NCBI RefSeq assembly: GCF_009905605.1
Contig: NZ_JAAAKZ010000002.1
Location: 496,001 to 560,000 of the forward strand
Direction: 5' to 3'
Length of the DNA stretch: 64,000 bases
DNA from: Runella sp. CRIBMP
GTDB lineage: Bacteria; Bacteroidota; Bacteroidia; Cytophagales; Spirosomataceae
Below are positions 34,370 through 42,264 of the stretch, piece after piece. The position numbers and the translations under genes were made by a program. How positions within the stretch are numbered: position 1 is the stretch's first letter; every line of letters begins with the position of its first letter. The notes under the pieces were generated by a model, which searched no databases, was not told the DNA's origin, and saw only the letters and a program-made list of their open reading frames with translations.

Positions 34370-35554
34370 ATGCCCTCCCCAAGAAATAATAACCAAACCA
34401 CCACCAATACCCTTCTCGGTGCCGCTTTTTTGATGGCTACCTCCGCCGTTGGGCCAGGCTTTTTGACGCAGACCACCGTTTTTACGCAGCAACTACTGGC
34501 CAATTTCGGCTTTGTCATTTTGTTATCAATTCTTTTAGATTTGGGCGCTCAACTGAACATCTGGCGCATCATTGCCGTTACCGAAAAACGCGCCCAAGAC
34601 ATTGCCAACGATTTGTTTTTTGGGTTGGGCTATGTTCTTTCGGCCCTAATTGTCATCGGAGGATTTGCTTTCAACATTGGCAACGTGGCTGGGGCAGGGC
34701 TCGGTATCGAAGTCATGAGCGGCATAGACGTCAAAATCGGGGCCGCACTTAGCGCATTGATTGCCATCGGGCTTTTCTTATTGCCCGAAGCGGGAAAAGC
34801 CATGGACAATTTTGCCAAATGGCTGGGACTCCTGATGCTTTTGTTGATTGCTTACGTAGTTATTTCGGCCAACCCTCCCGTTGGCGAAGCCCTCGTCCGA
34901 ACGGTTTTGCCACAGCAATTTGACCCCATTGCCACCATTACCCTCGTAGGCGGCACGGTGGGAGGCTACATTACTTTTGCGGGCGGACATCGACTTTTGG
35001 AAGCAGGAATTAAAGGCGCGGATGCACTTCCCTTGGTCAATCGCAGCGCTACGACGGGTATCTTAGTCACGTCATTTATTCGGTATTTTTTGTTTTTGGC
35101 CACGTTGGGCGTTGTCGCGGCGGGACTTACGTTAAACAAAGACAATCCTCCCGCTTCGGTATTTCAATTGGCTGCTGGCGAGACTGGCTACCGGCTGTTT
35201 GGGGTTTTGATGTGGAGTGCGGCCATTACATCTGTCATCGGCTCGGCCTATACTTCGGTGTCGTTCTTGCGAACTTTCCATTCGAGCTTAGAAAAAAATC
35301 ATCGCTATCTCACGATTGGTTTTATCTCCATTTCAACGATTTTGTTTTTGTGGATTGGCAAACCTGTACAGATTTTGGTGTTTGTGGGTACGTTGAATGG
35401 TTTTATCTTACCCATAGCCTTGGCGGTGATGCTTATTGCCGCGCGCAATAAACGATTGGTTGGCGCCTATCAACACCCTATTTGGCTACAAATGGCGGGT
35501 TGGCTCGTGGTATTGATGATGAGCGGGATGGCTTTTTATACCCTTACAAAGTAA
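34370..35554 (+). CDS. Nramp-related transporter, atypical (YcsG-like) subgroup
   Basis: A 394-residue inner-membrane protein with about 11 helices, from ATG 34370 (the frame is open back to 34304 without support). The first helix begins GPGFLTQTTVF, matching the Nramp start GPGFL, but the metal-binding DPGN that should follow is absent. The sixth helix reads TVGGYITFAGGHRLLEAG instead of the usual MPH-containing metal motif. It resembles the B. subtilis YcsG-like group, recalled from general knowledge of that family. It may therefore not carry Mn/Fe, and its substrate is open. A YfcE-like phosphoesterase gene follows after 37 bp, and co-transcription is possible. Confidence 0.8.
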   Translation: MPSPRNNNQTTTNTLLGAAFLMATSAVGPGFLTQTTVFTQQLLANFGFVILLSILLDLGAQLNIWRIIAVTEKRAQDIANDLFFGLGYVLSALIVIGGFAFNIGNVAGAGLGIEVMSGIDVKIGAALSALIAIGLFLLPEAGKAMDNFAKWLGLLMLLLIAYVVISANPPVGEALVRTVLPQQFDPIATITLVGGTVGGYITFAGGHRLLEAGIKGADALPLVNRSATTGILVTSFIRYFLFLATLGVVAAGLTLNKDNPPASVFQLAAGETGYRLFGVLMWSAAITSVIGSAYTSVSFLRTFHSSLEKNHRYLTIGFISISTILFLWIGKPVQILVFVGTLNGFILPIALAVMLIAARNKRLVGAYQHPIWLQMAGWLVVLMMSGMAFYTLTK

Positions 35555-35591
35555 TTTTATCAAACCAACATTCGGAAATCTGCCCTAAAAC

Positions 35592-36098
35592 ATGACCCGC
35601 ATCGGCCTCTTATCTGACACTCATTCTTACCTAGATGAAACCATTTTTGACTACTTCAAAGACTGCGACGAAATTTGGCATGCTGGCGACGTAGGCAGGG
35701 TTGATATTTTGGAAAAACTAGAAAAATTTAAGCCCTTACGTGCCGTGTATGGCAACATCGACGCCAAAGAGATTCAGTGGAAAGCCCCCGAGCATCAACG
35801 CTTTGAACTCGAAGGCTTCCGCATCTGGATGACCCACATCGGCGGCGCACCACCCAATTATAACCCCCAAGTCAGGCCCGAATTAAAAAATAACACACCC
35901 GATATTTTCATCTGCGGCCACTCACACATCCTGCGCGTACTACGCGACCCTAAACTTCAAAATATGCTCTACATCAACCCCGGAGCGGCAGGCAATGAAG
36001 GATTCCATAAGATTCGAACCATGCTTCGATTTACGCTTGATGACGGAAAAATCCCTCAATTAGAGGCCATTGAGTTGGGAAAGCGGGGCGCTTCGTAG
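35592..36098 (+). CDS. Metallophosphoesterase, YfcE family
   Basis: A cytoplasmic calcineurin-like phosphodiesterase of 168 residues. All metal-ligand motifs are visible in order: LLSDTHSY (Asp9, His11), HAGDVGR, VYGNIDAKE, MTHIGGAPPNY, and CGHSHILRV, followed by INPGAAGNEGFHK. The family hydrolyses phosphodiester model substrates with two metal ions; the natural substrate is not known. Length is normal. It starts 37 bp after the Nramp-like gene, so the two probably share a transcript. Confidence 0.92.
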   Translation: MTRIGLLSDTHSYLDETIFDYFKDCDEIWHAGDVGRVDILEKLEKFKPLRAVYGNIDAKEIQWKAPEHQRFELEGFRIWMTHIGGAPPNYNPQVRPELKNNTPDIFICGHSHILRVLRDPKLQNMLYINPGAAGNEGFHKIRTMLRFTLDDGKIPQLEAIELGKRGAS

Positions 36099-36255
36099 TA
36101 TTTTTTTATATATTTCCCTTTTAAATACCCCCATTCTATGTTTTATTTGTATTTTAAACTTACTCAGTGCTAATACCTGGTTTTTCCCCTACTTTGATAG
36201 TTGCTTTTCGTTAAGGTACTCACAAAATTCATTTTTGAGTTTACAATCATGCACT

Positions 36256-36567
36256 ATGCCTAAGCTAACTATTCAAAAAAGTTTATTTTCAAAAGACGAA
36301 GAGGTTCGTTTGCTCACTACGCTTACTGAGTTTGAGTTACACACACCACACATTGATGCCCCTTCTAACGAAGTACTACCCAAAAGCTACATCAAAAGTG
36401 TAGAAACCTGCCAAACCCGTATTGGTGAAACACTCAACCAAACGGGCCAAGGGGCCTTAGTACCATTTGCGCTCAAATACCACACCCTACTGGAGCCCCT
36501 CAATTTTAGGAAGAATAACCTTTTAGGTTTACAACCAATCCATTTGGAGAATGTATGCTTAAATTGA
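36256..36567 (+). CDS. Small orphan ORF
   Basis: A 103-residue frame from ATG 36256 (MPKLTIQKSLFSKDEEV). The frame is also open back to 36070, but that part overlaps the phosphoesterase gene and encodes a hydrophobic, Cys-rich stretch unlike a real N-terminus. The 103 residues are soluble, with two predicted helices and no known motif. It lies at the left edge of a visibly AT-richer stretch running to about 38.5 kb. It is reported because it is the only open frame in this spacer; coding status is uncertain. Confidence 0.35.
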   Translation: MPKLTIQKSLFSKDEEVRLLTTLTEFELHTPHIDAPSNEVLPKSYIKSVETCQTRIGETLNQTGQGALVPFALKYHTLLEPLNFRKNNLLGLQPIHLENVCLN

Positions 36568-36631
36568 GTTTGCTTTCAAAAAAGTTGAGGGATAGCAGCC
36601 ACATGTGTTTAGACTGAACTCCAGTACTACT

Positions 36632-36670
36632 TCTAATGCTATTCTAATCTTAGCCTAATCCTGCTCTAAG
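36632..36670 (+). repeat. Four direct repeats with exact 11-bp period
   Basis: The hexamers TCTAAT (36632), TCTAAT (36643), CCTAAT (36654) and TCTAAG (36665) start exactly 11 bases apart. This is one helical turn, so all face the same side of the DNA. The array lies 117-155 bp upstream of the Crp/Fnr-type gene and could be a cooperative binding site. Confidence 0.55.
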
Positions 36671-36786
36671 ACCAAGACCTTTTCTTTATAAAATCAAATG
36701 ACTGGCAAAGTTGTCGTTAATCACCAATAACGAACTATAACACGCTTTCAAGCAGCCTAATCAGTTAGTATATTACCAGCATAGCC

Positions 36787-37362
36787 ATGATACTTTACAA
36801 CGCGCTCTCTCAAATCAGTCCTCTGTCTGAAAAATGTCAAGCGGCTTTATGCCACAGTTCTCACATCGAGAATCATAAAGCAGGAAGATTCCTGCTCATG
36901 TCAGGTCAAATCAACAATAAACTTTACTATCTTGAATCGGGCCTTGCCAGAATTTTCTACGATATTGAAGAAAGCCGAGAAATCACGGCTTGGTTTAGGG
37001 GGGAAGGGGAATTTGTGTCTTCAGTAAAGAGTTTTTTGCTTCAGCAGCCCACTAATGAACACATTGAACTACTGGAAGATAGCCGGGTATGTGTTATCTC
37101 TTACAATGACCTACAACAAATGTTTATAGAATATCCCGAACTTAATCACCCATTCAGGCTACTCTATGAGCGATACATGGTTGTTTACGAAAAGCGGATG
37201 GATCTAATTTTTGAACGCGATTTGGTAAAACGCTACCAAACGTTTTGTGAAATATATGCCCACATTACCCCTCGCCTACAGGTAAAACACATAGCCCAAT
37301 ACCTCAACATCAGCCAATCTGAACTAAGCCGTGTTCGTAAACGACTGATGATGAATTTTTAA
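36787..37362 (+). CDS. Crp/Fnr family transcriptional regulator
   Basis: A 191-residue protein with an N-terminal cyclic-nucleotide-binding-type beta-roll (HKAGRFLLMSGQINNKLYYLESGLARIFYD, split here as consecutive strands) and a C-terminal winged helix. The recognition region is VKHIAQYLNISQSELSRVRKRL. The usual CRP cAMP-binding residues (RAA-type) are not evident and there are no clustered cysteines for an Fe-S cluster. It belongs to the large Bacteroidota group of Crp-like regulators of unknown effector. A strong terminator overlaps its stop codon, so it is its own unit. Its targets may include the neighbouring lipoprotein/TonB genes, which is a guess from position. Confidence 0.9.
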   Translation: MILYNALSQISPLSEKCQAALCHSSHIENHKAGRFLLMSGQINNKLYYLESGLARIFYDIEESREITAWFRGEGEFVSSVKSFLLQQPTNEHIELLEDSRVCVISYNDLQQMFIEYPELNHPFRLLYERYMVVYEKRMDLIFERDLVKRYQTFCEIYAHITPRLQVKHIAQYLNISQSELSRVRKRLMMNF

Positions 37363-37409
37363 TCATTGCTTTGGCACGATACACAAATTGCGCTAAAGCA
37401 ATGATTTTT
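37361..37409 (+). terminator. Terminator of the Crp/Fnr-type gene
   Basis: AATCATTGCTTTGGC (37361-37375) pairs with 37392-37406 over 15 bp with one G-T pair, followed by a T run. The stem starts inside the TAA stop codon of the regulator gene. Confidence 0.85.
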
Positions 37410-37548
37410 GTGTTTGAACGCAATTCTCGCCTCCTTATTTTTTATCACCTTTGTAAAAGAAAAAGCCCCGCGTCTGTTTGGCGACCGAGCGGGACTTCTT
37501 CTGATAGTTCAAACAATTTTTCAATCATTTAAAACTAAGCACAAAATT

Positions 37549-38265
37549 ATGAAAAAAATTGCTGCAATTGCATTATTCTGTACGGCTTTTATCTTTGGGT
37601 GTACCGATAGAGAGGAGTTTCACCCAAATGAAGCACCAAAACAAGAGTTTAATTCGAGGATAGAAGAACTTGAAGCAAATGGGTTAAAATTATTTAAAAA
37701 GACGATAACAGTAACAGATTTTAGTGGAAAGAATAGTGTTACACTTTTATAAGCCTGTACAGACGATGAGTATCTAAAGTTCTATTTAGAAAATACCAAA
37801 ATCACCTTGAATGTTACAACTGCGATAAAAGAAAAAAGTACATTTACCGGTTTTCAAAGCAAAACGACAGACGCAACCGAAACATCTCCTGACGAGTCTG
37901 CTTTATATGAATACGTCGTTTCCAAAAACTTAGAAGACAAAGTTAAAAGTTATACACTTTCCTACACTACCAACCCTCTAATGGCTAAACAGGCAAGAAT
38001 AGCATGGGAAGACAGGACATGGCATGAATCAGAGAGATTCGATGATTGGGCTTCTGTAACTTGGAGAGAATCCGGGAATTCCAATCAGGGCATATTTGTT
38101 GAATGGAGACATCTAAATTGTGCTTTATGTTCTTGGTCAAACGGATTCACAGTTAATCTATACGCTGGCACTGAATTCAGTATTTATAATCCAGATGCAA
38201 GACGTTTAGGATGCTATGTATCAAATAATTGGGGAAATTATAGTTTTGATAGAGGAAATTACTAA
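37549..38265 (+). pseudogene. Lipoprotein gene interrupted by an in-frame stop
   Basis: From ATG 37549 a lipoprotein signal peptide (lipobox IFGC, Cys18) is followed by a soluble domain up to codon 67, then TAA at 37750-37752. The same frame continues without another stop to 38265, and the codons just after the TAA read ACTDDEYLKFYLENTKITL. That looks like ordinary coding sequence. Without the stop the product would be 238 residues. One C-to-T change (CAA to TAA) would explain it. The second part is rich in Trp and Cys (WRESGNSNQGIFVEWRHLN, then CALCSW). No family is recognised. Loss of function is likely unless the second half re-starts at ATG-less codons or the stop is a sequencing error. 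An imperfect GC-rich hairpin lies upstream at about 37463-37490. Confidence 0.7.
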
Positions 38266-38495
38266 TAAAGAGACATGCTCTAATTTATAACCCGAAAGCA
38301 TTTGAGGTTTTGATATGTGCACTAAAAATTCTTCTTTTTGATGCATTTATCAAAACCCCATATCCTTTTCCCAAAAATTAAAAAACTGTACAAAATTGAT
38401 TATCAATATTTTAAACAATTATTCTTTGCTTACTGACCATCAGTTAAGTAAGTACAACTGGTCCCGTGAAAACAAATCAACTTATTTCTTTCACA

Positions 38496-38960
38496 ATGAG
38501 AACAATAGCCTATTTATCCGCAGTTTGTATTTTCTTGACTTCCTGTTTGAGTGAAGATGCAAAATTTGTCAATAATGCCTTGGGAGATATGAAAGGCACT
38601 TGGAAAGCTACTGAATTTAAAGAGCTTAAGTTTCCAAACTCTCCGCCGAATGGTATCCCACCAAAATTCCCTTCAATACAAACCGTAACGTTTGAAGCCT
38701 GCGACTATATTAAATCCGGCAACAAGTGCTTTGGCAGTATAAAATTACAGGATAGGCCTCTGTTTAAGGTTCAGTACTATATTTCAAGTCAGGCAAAAGC
38801 CTTGACGTTTATATATCCTTCAACTATTCAACTGAGCAAAGAAGACAGCCTGCTTTTATCAAAATCATGGTGGTTAAACCGCACTAAGCTTGATCAAATG
38901 GTCGTAGAGCAAGCCAATTCATATCCTTACTATTCTATCACCTACACCAAAGAGTTATAA
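38496..38960 (+). CDS. Small lipoprotein upstream of a TonB receptor
   Basis: A 154-residue product from ATG 38496 (a GTG at 38466 adds ten residues). The signal peptide MRTIAYLSAVCIFLTSC has a lipobox LTSC (Cys17). The mature part begins LSEDAKFVNNALGDMKGTWK, where GTWKATEF resembles the start of lipocalin-like or DUF5004-type Bacteroidota lipoproteins, although the similarity is weak. Four further cysteines and a beta-rich pattern follow. The TonB receptor gene begins 18 bp after its stop, so the two are surely one operon, and a role in ligand capture for that receptor is plausible. Confidence 0.7.
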   Translation: MRTIAYLSAVCIFLTSCLSEDAKFVNNALGDMKGTWKATEFKELKFPNSPPNGIPPKFPSIQTVTFEACDYIKSGNKCFGSIKLQDRPLFKVQYYISSQAKALTFIYPSTIQLSKEDSLLLSKSWWLNRTKLDQMVVEQANSYPYYSITYTKEL

Positions 38961-38978
38961 GTTAATCCTGTTTTTTAG

Positions 38979-41315
38979 ATGTTTCATTTCCTGAAAATTG
39001 TCTTGTTGGTTTTTATCATGGGAAAATTGCAAGGGCAAGAAATATGCAACGGCTATGTATATGAAGTTAATACAAAAGAAACACTCGCAGGCGTTTCGGT
39101 AACCATCTTAGGATCTCAAATAGGCACTGCGACCAACGCTTACGGATTCTTCTCCATCAAAATTCCCTCGGGGCAGCCTATAAAACTGCTGTTCAGTTCT
39201 TTGGGTTATCAAAAATTCGAGCAACCGCTAACCGCGTCCCAACAAACGCCACTCCAAGTTTTTCTTCAACCCGAAACGCTGCAATTACAAGAGGTAACAA
39301 TCTCAGACAAAGCGCAACAGGCAGCCCCTGCCGAAATGAGTGTAGTGAGGCTACCCATAGCTCAAATCAAACAAATCCCGACCTTACTTGGAGAGAAAGA
39401 TGTCATTAAAGCCCTACAATTGCTGCCGGGCGTACAAAAAAGCACCGAAGGGAGCACCGCGCTGTATGTGCGCGGTGGTGGTCCCGACCAAAACCTCATC
39501 TTGCTCGACGAAGCCCAAGTGTATAACGCCAACCACCTGTTTGGGTTTTTCTCAGTGTTCAATGGCGATGCCATCAAGAATGTAAGTTTTTGGAAAGGGG
39601 GCTTTCCGGCGAGGTATGGCGGGCGGCTGTCGTCGGTGGTAGATTTGCAGATGAAAGACGGCGGCAAAGATAAATTGCGCGGCGAAGGGGGGATCGGGCT
39701 GCTTTCCAGCCGTTTATCATTGGACGGCCCTATCCAAAAGGGCAAATCATCGTTTCTGTTGTCAGGTCGCCGAAGCTACATAGATGTATTGACCGAGCCT
39801 TTTTTACCTGCCGACCAAAAGTTTGGGTATCGTTTCTACGACCTCAACGCCAAACTTCATTTTGATTTATCAGCCAAAGATAAATTGTATTTGAGTGGTT
39901 ATTTCGGCAATGACCGCCTGCGTCTTAGCGAGCAGGTGGAACGAAGCACTTCTACCATTACTTCCCAAACCCGCATGGGTTGGGGCAATGCCACTGCTAC
40001 CCTGCGTTGGAATCATCTGTTCAGTCAGAAATTATTTTTGAATACAACGCTGCTGATGACCGATTTTAAGTTTCGCCTTTCAGATGATTTTGAACAAATC
40101 CGCAATAACGGCAATAATACCGGCACCTACACCGAGTACAGTTCTGGCGTAAGAGATTATACGCTGAAAGCAGACTTCGATTATTTTCCCATTAACGCTC
40201 ATGTTATAAAATTTGGTGGTCTGGTGACTTTTCACCGTTTTCGTCCACGCGCTTTTATCGACGAAGATCGCATAAAAAGCCAAACAGAACAGGAAACACA
40301 AAAATTTGACAATCAGGAGTTTGCCGTCTACATAGAGGATACTTATACCAAAGGGCGGCTATCGGCCAATATAGGCTTGCGACTCAACGGCCTTCGTGTT
40401 CCGGAGCGTACTTATCTTTTTGCCGAACCACGCCTGTCTGCCGGATACAAACTGAACAATACGCTTGAACTAAAAGCATCTTACGCTCGCAACAATCAGT
40501 TTGTACACCTTCTTTCCAATACAGGCACGGGTCTTTCCACCGACTTATGGGTGCCTGTTACAGAGCGTGTCCCACCCCAACAAGCCGATCAAATTGCCTT
40601 TGGATTTGTCAAAACATTCCCCATTCTTGGGCTGAATCTTACCTTAGAAAGCTATCGAAAATGGATGCGAAATAGTGCCGCTTACCGCGAAGGAGCCACT
40701 TTTTTGGTTTTGAATGACGGGGCCAAGGCCCTCAATTGGGAAGACAACGTGGCGTTTGGCAACGGCTTATCGTATGGAACAGAGGTTTTATTGCAAAAAA
40801 ACAAAGGACGTTTCACTGGTTGGGTGGGCTATACCCTTTCCTGGACCATTCATCAGTTTGCTGATTTGAACAACGGGAAACCTTTTTATCCCCGTAATGA
40901 CCGCCGACACGATGCGTCGGTGGTGACCACCTACAAACTAACCCCTAAAGTAACCCTCTCGGCCAATTGGGTCCATGCTACGGGCAATGCCCTTACGGTT
41001 TCGCAAGGGTATTATTTTGTTGCTACGGAAATTGATAATCAGTTCATCAATAATGTAGACTATTTGGGTTCTCGCAACAGTTTCCGAGCTGAATCTTTTC
41101 ACCGACTGGATATTGCGATTCAGTTTCACAAGCAAAAACGATGGGGAGAGCGTACATGGGAAGTTGGGCTATATAATGCCTACAATCGAAAGAACCCATT
41201 GTACTATTATTTAAAATCCGAGAATGACCCTTTAGAAAAAGGCCAAAGGATTACATTGCAAAAAAGGGCGCTGTTTCCTGTCATACCATCCGTTACGTAC
41301 AATTTTAAGTTTTGA
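38979..41315 (+). CDS. TonB-dependent outer-membrane receptor (DUF4249-partnered type)
   Basis: A 778-residue receptor. A signal peptide (about 1-19, ending LQGQ) is followed by a carboxypeptidase-regulatory-like domain (about 20-108: NGYVYEVNTKETLAGVSVTI, then GTATNAYGFFSI). The plug domain is at about 115-230 (EKDVIKALQLLPGVQKSTEG, then LYVRGGGPDQNLILLDE and GGFPARYGGRLSSVVDLQMKDG). The rest is a beta-barrel ending SVTYNFKF, with a C-terminal aromatic residue. It has no STN domain, unlike the SusC protein in this window. It is followed after 4 bp by a DUF4249 gene, a pairing common in Bacteroidota. The transported substrate is unknown. Confidence 0.92.
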   Translation: MFHFLKIVLLVFIMGKLQGQEICNGYVYEVNTKETLAGVSVTILGSQIGTATNAYGFFSIKIPSGQPIKLLFSSLGYQKFEQPLTASQQTPLQVFLQPETLQLQEVTISDKAQQAAPAEMSVVRLPIAQIKQIPTLLGEKDVIKALQLLPGVQKSTEGSTALYVRGGGPDQNLILLDEAQVYNANHLFGFFSVFNGDAIKNVSFWKGGFPARYGGRLSSVVDLQMKDGGKDKLRGEGGIGLLSSRLSLDGPIQKGKSSFLLSGRRSYIDVLTEPFLPADQKFGYRFYDLNAKLHFDLSAKDKLYLSGYFGNDRLRLSEQVERSTSTITSQTRMGWGNATATLRWNHLFSQKLFLNTTLLMTDFKFRLSDDFEQIRNNGNNTGTYTEYSSGVRDYTLKADFDYFPINAHVIKFGGLVTFHRFRPRAFIDEDRIKSQTEQETQKFDNQEFAVYIEDTYTKGRLSANIGLRLNGLRVPERTYLFAEPRLSAGYKLNNTLELKASYARNNQFVHLLSNTGTGLSTDLWVPVTERVPPQQADQIAFGFVKTFPILGLNLTLESYRKWMRNSAAYREGATFLVLNDGAKALNWEDNVAFGNGLSYGTEVLLQKNKGRFTGWVGYTLSWTIHQFADLNNGKPFYPRNDRRHDASVVTTYKLTPKVTLSANWVHATGNALTVSQGYYFVATEIDNQFINNVDYLGSRNSFRAESFHRLDIAIQFHKQKRWGERTWEVGLYNAYNRKNPLYYYLKSENDPLEKGQRITLQKRALFPVIPSVTYNFKF

Positions 41316-41319
41316 AACT

Positions 41320-42156
41320 ATGCGCTGTATCATATTCATAACATTACTGGCCGGGGTATTAAGTTCTTGTGAAAGCGGGGTAGAAATTGAAAGAATCACA
41401 TTGAATAAGCTTATCGCGATCAGCTCTTTTATTTCGCCACAAGACTCCGTTTTATGCGTTCATGTTTACAGAGGTCAGGAAATGGGCAGCATTTTACGGC
41501 CTGATTCGGCAGTAATCCGTGAGGCTCAAGTCACTATATCAGATGGCCTACGCATGACTGCGCTTACTTACAATACTTCAAGGCAGTGCTATACGGTATC
41601 CAATCAAATCGCGAATATACAACCAGAAAAAGAATACAGGCTACAAGTCAAAGTGGGTGATGTTGTTTGTAATGCTTCCTGCCGAATTCCTCCCAACCCG
41701 GTTGCCCCGATTGTCAATAAATCGAAAGTAAACGATGATTTTATTGCCCTGTTCAACTGGCCGAGCAGCGAAAAAAACCAGTATTATATTTTCAATTATT
41801 CACTTAGAGATATCCTTTTCAGGTCTCACATCGGCAATCCTACAGGACCCTATGTACGTACTCCAACAAACACTCTGTTTGACCGTCAAGATAAAGATGC
41901 CAATGAATTGGAAATCAGAGTCTTCAATGCGTTCAAAGCAGATAGAGTTTCGCTTGCAGTTTTTTATCAGGCAGTAGATGAAAATACGTACAAGTATCTC
42001 AAAACCTACCAAGATTTCAGCAATTGGCAAAACAACAGTGATCGCTTAATTCCCAACCTGCGCGAACCCCAGCCCGTATTTGACAATATAGAAGGGGGAA
42101 TAGGGATTTTTGGCGGGTACAATCGGTTAGACACATTATTCAAAATAAAAGAGTGA
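41320..42156 (+). CDS. DUF4249 lipoprotein
   Basis: A 278-residue lipoprotein with lipobox LSSC (Cys17). The mature part has the DUF4249 pattern: a first beta domain (LIAISSFISPQDSVLCVHVY, DSAVIREAQVTISDGL) and QIANIQPEKEYRLQVKVGDV, then a second domain ending in NIEGGIGIFGGYNRLDTLF. These proteins are thought to sit on the outer membrane as partners of the preceding TonB receptor, much like SusD with SusC, but this is not proven. It is the last gene of a three-gene operon (38496-42156) and is followed by a strong bidirectional terminator. Confidence 0.88.
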   Translation: MRCIIFITLLAGVLSSCESGVEIERITLNKLIAISSFISPQDSVLCVHVYRGQEMGSILRPDSAVIREAQVTISDGLRMTALTYNTSRQCYTVSNQIANIQPEKEYRLQVKVGDVVCNASCRIPPNPVAPIVNKSKVNDDFIALFNWPSSEKNQYYIFNYSLRDILFRSHIGNPTGPYVRTPTNTLFDRQDKDANELEIRVFNAFKADRVSLAVFYQAVDENTYKYLKTYQDFSNWQNNSDRLIPNLREPQPVFDNIEGGIGIFGGYNRLDTLFKIKE

Positions 42157-42206
42157 TACATAAATGAATACAGACCCTTACAGAAACAAAGTTTTAATCC
42201 AAACAT

Positions 42207-42239
42207 AAAACCCCGAAAGCGTCGAACTTTCGGGGTTTT
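42207..42239. terminator. Bidirectional terminator
   Basis: AAAACCCCGAAAG (42207-42219) pairs perfectly with 42227-42239 over 13 bp, with a 7-base loop. The A run on one side and T run on the other let it serve both the DUF4249 gene (+) and the convergent coiled-coil membrane protein gene (-). Confidence 0.92.
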
Positions 42240-42264
42240 GATTTTATTCTATTTCTATTCAAAA

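Noticed and set aside
36070-36255. Upstream extension of the small orphan ORF
   Set aside because: It overlaps the phosphoesterase gene and encodes an odd Cys-rich hydrophobic stretch; the ATG at 36256 is more likely.
37408-37548. Upstream extension of the interrupted lipoprotein frame from a non-ATG codon
   Set aside because: It runs through hairpins and would bury the lipoprotein signal peptide that starts at ATG 37549.
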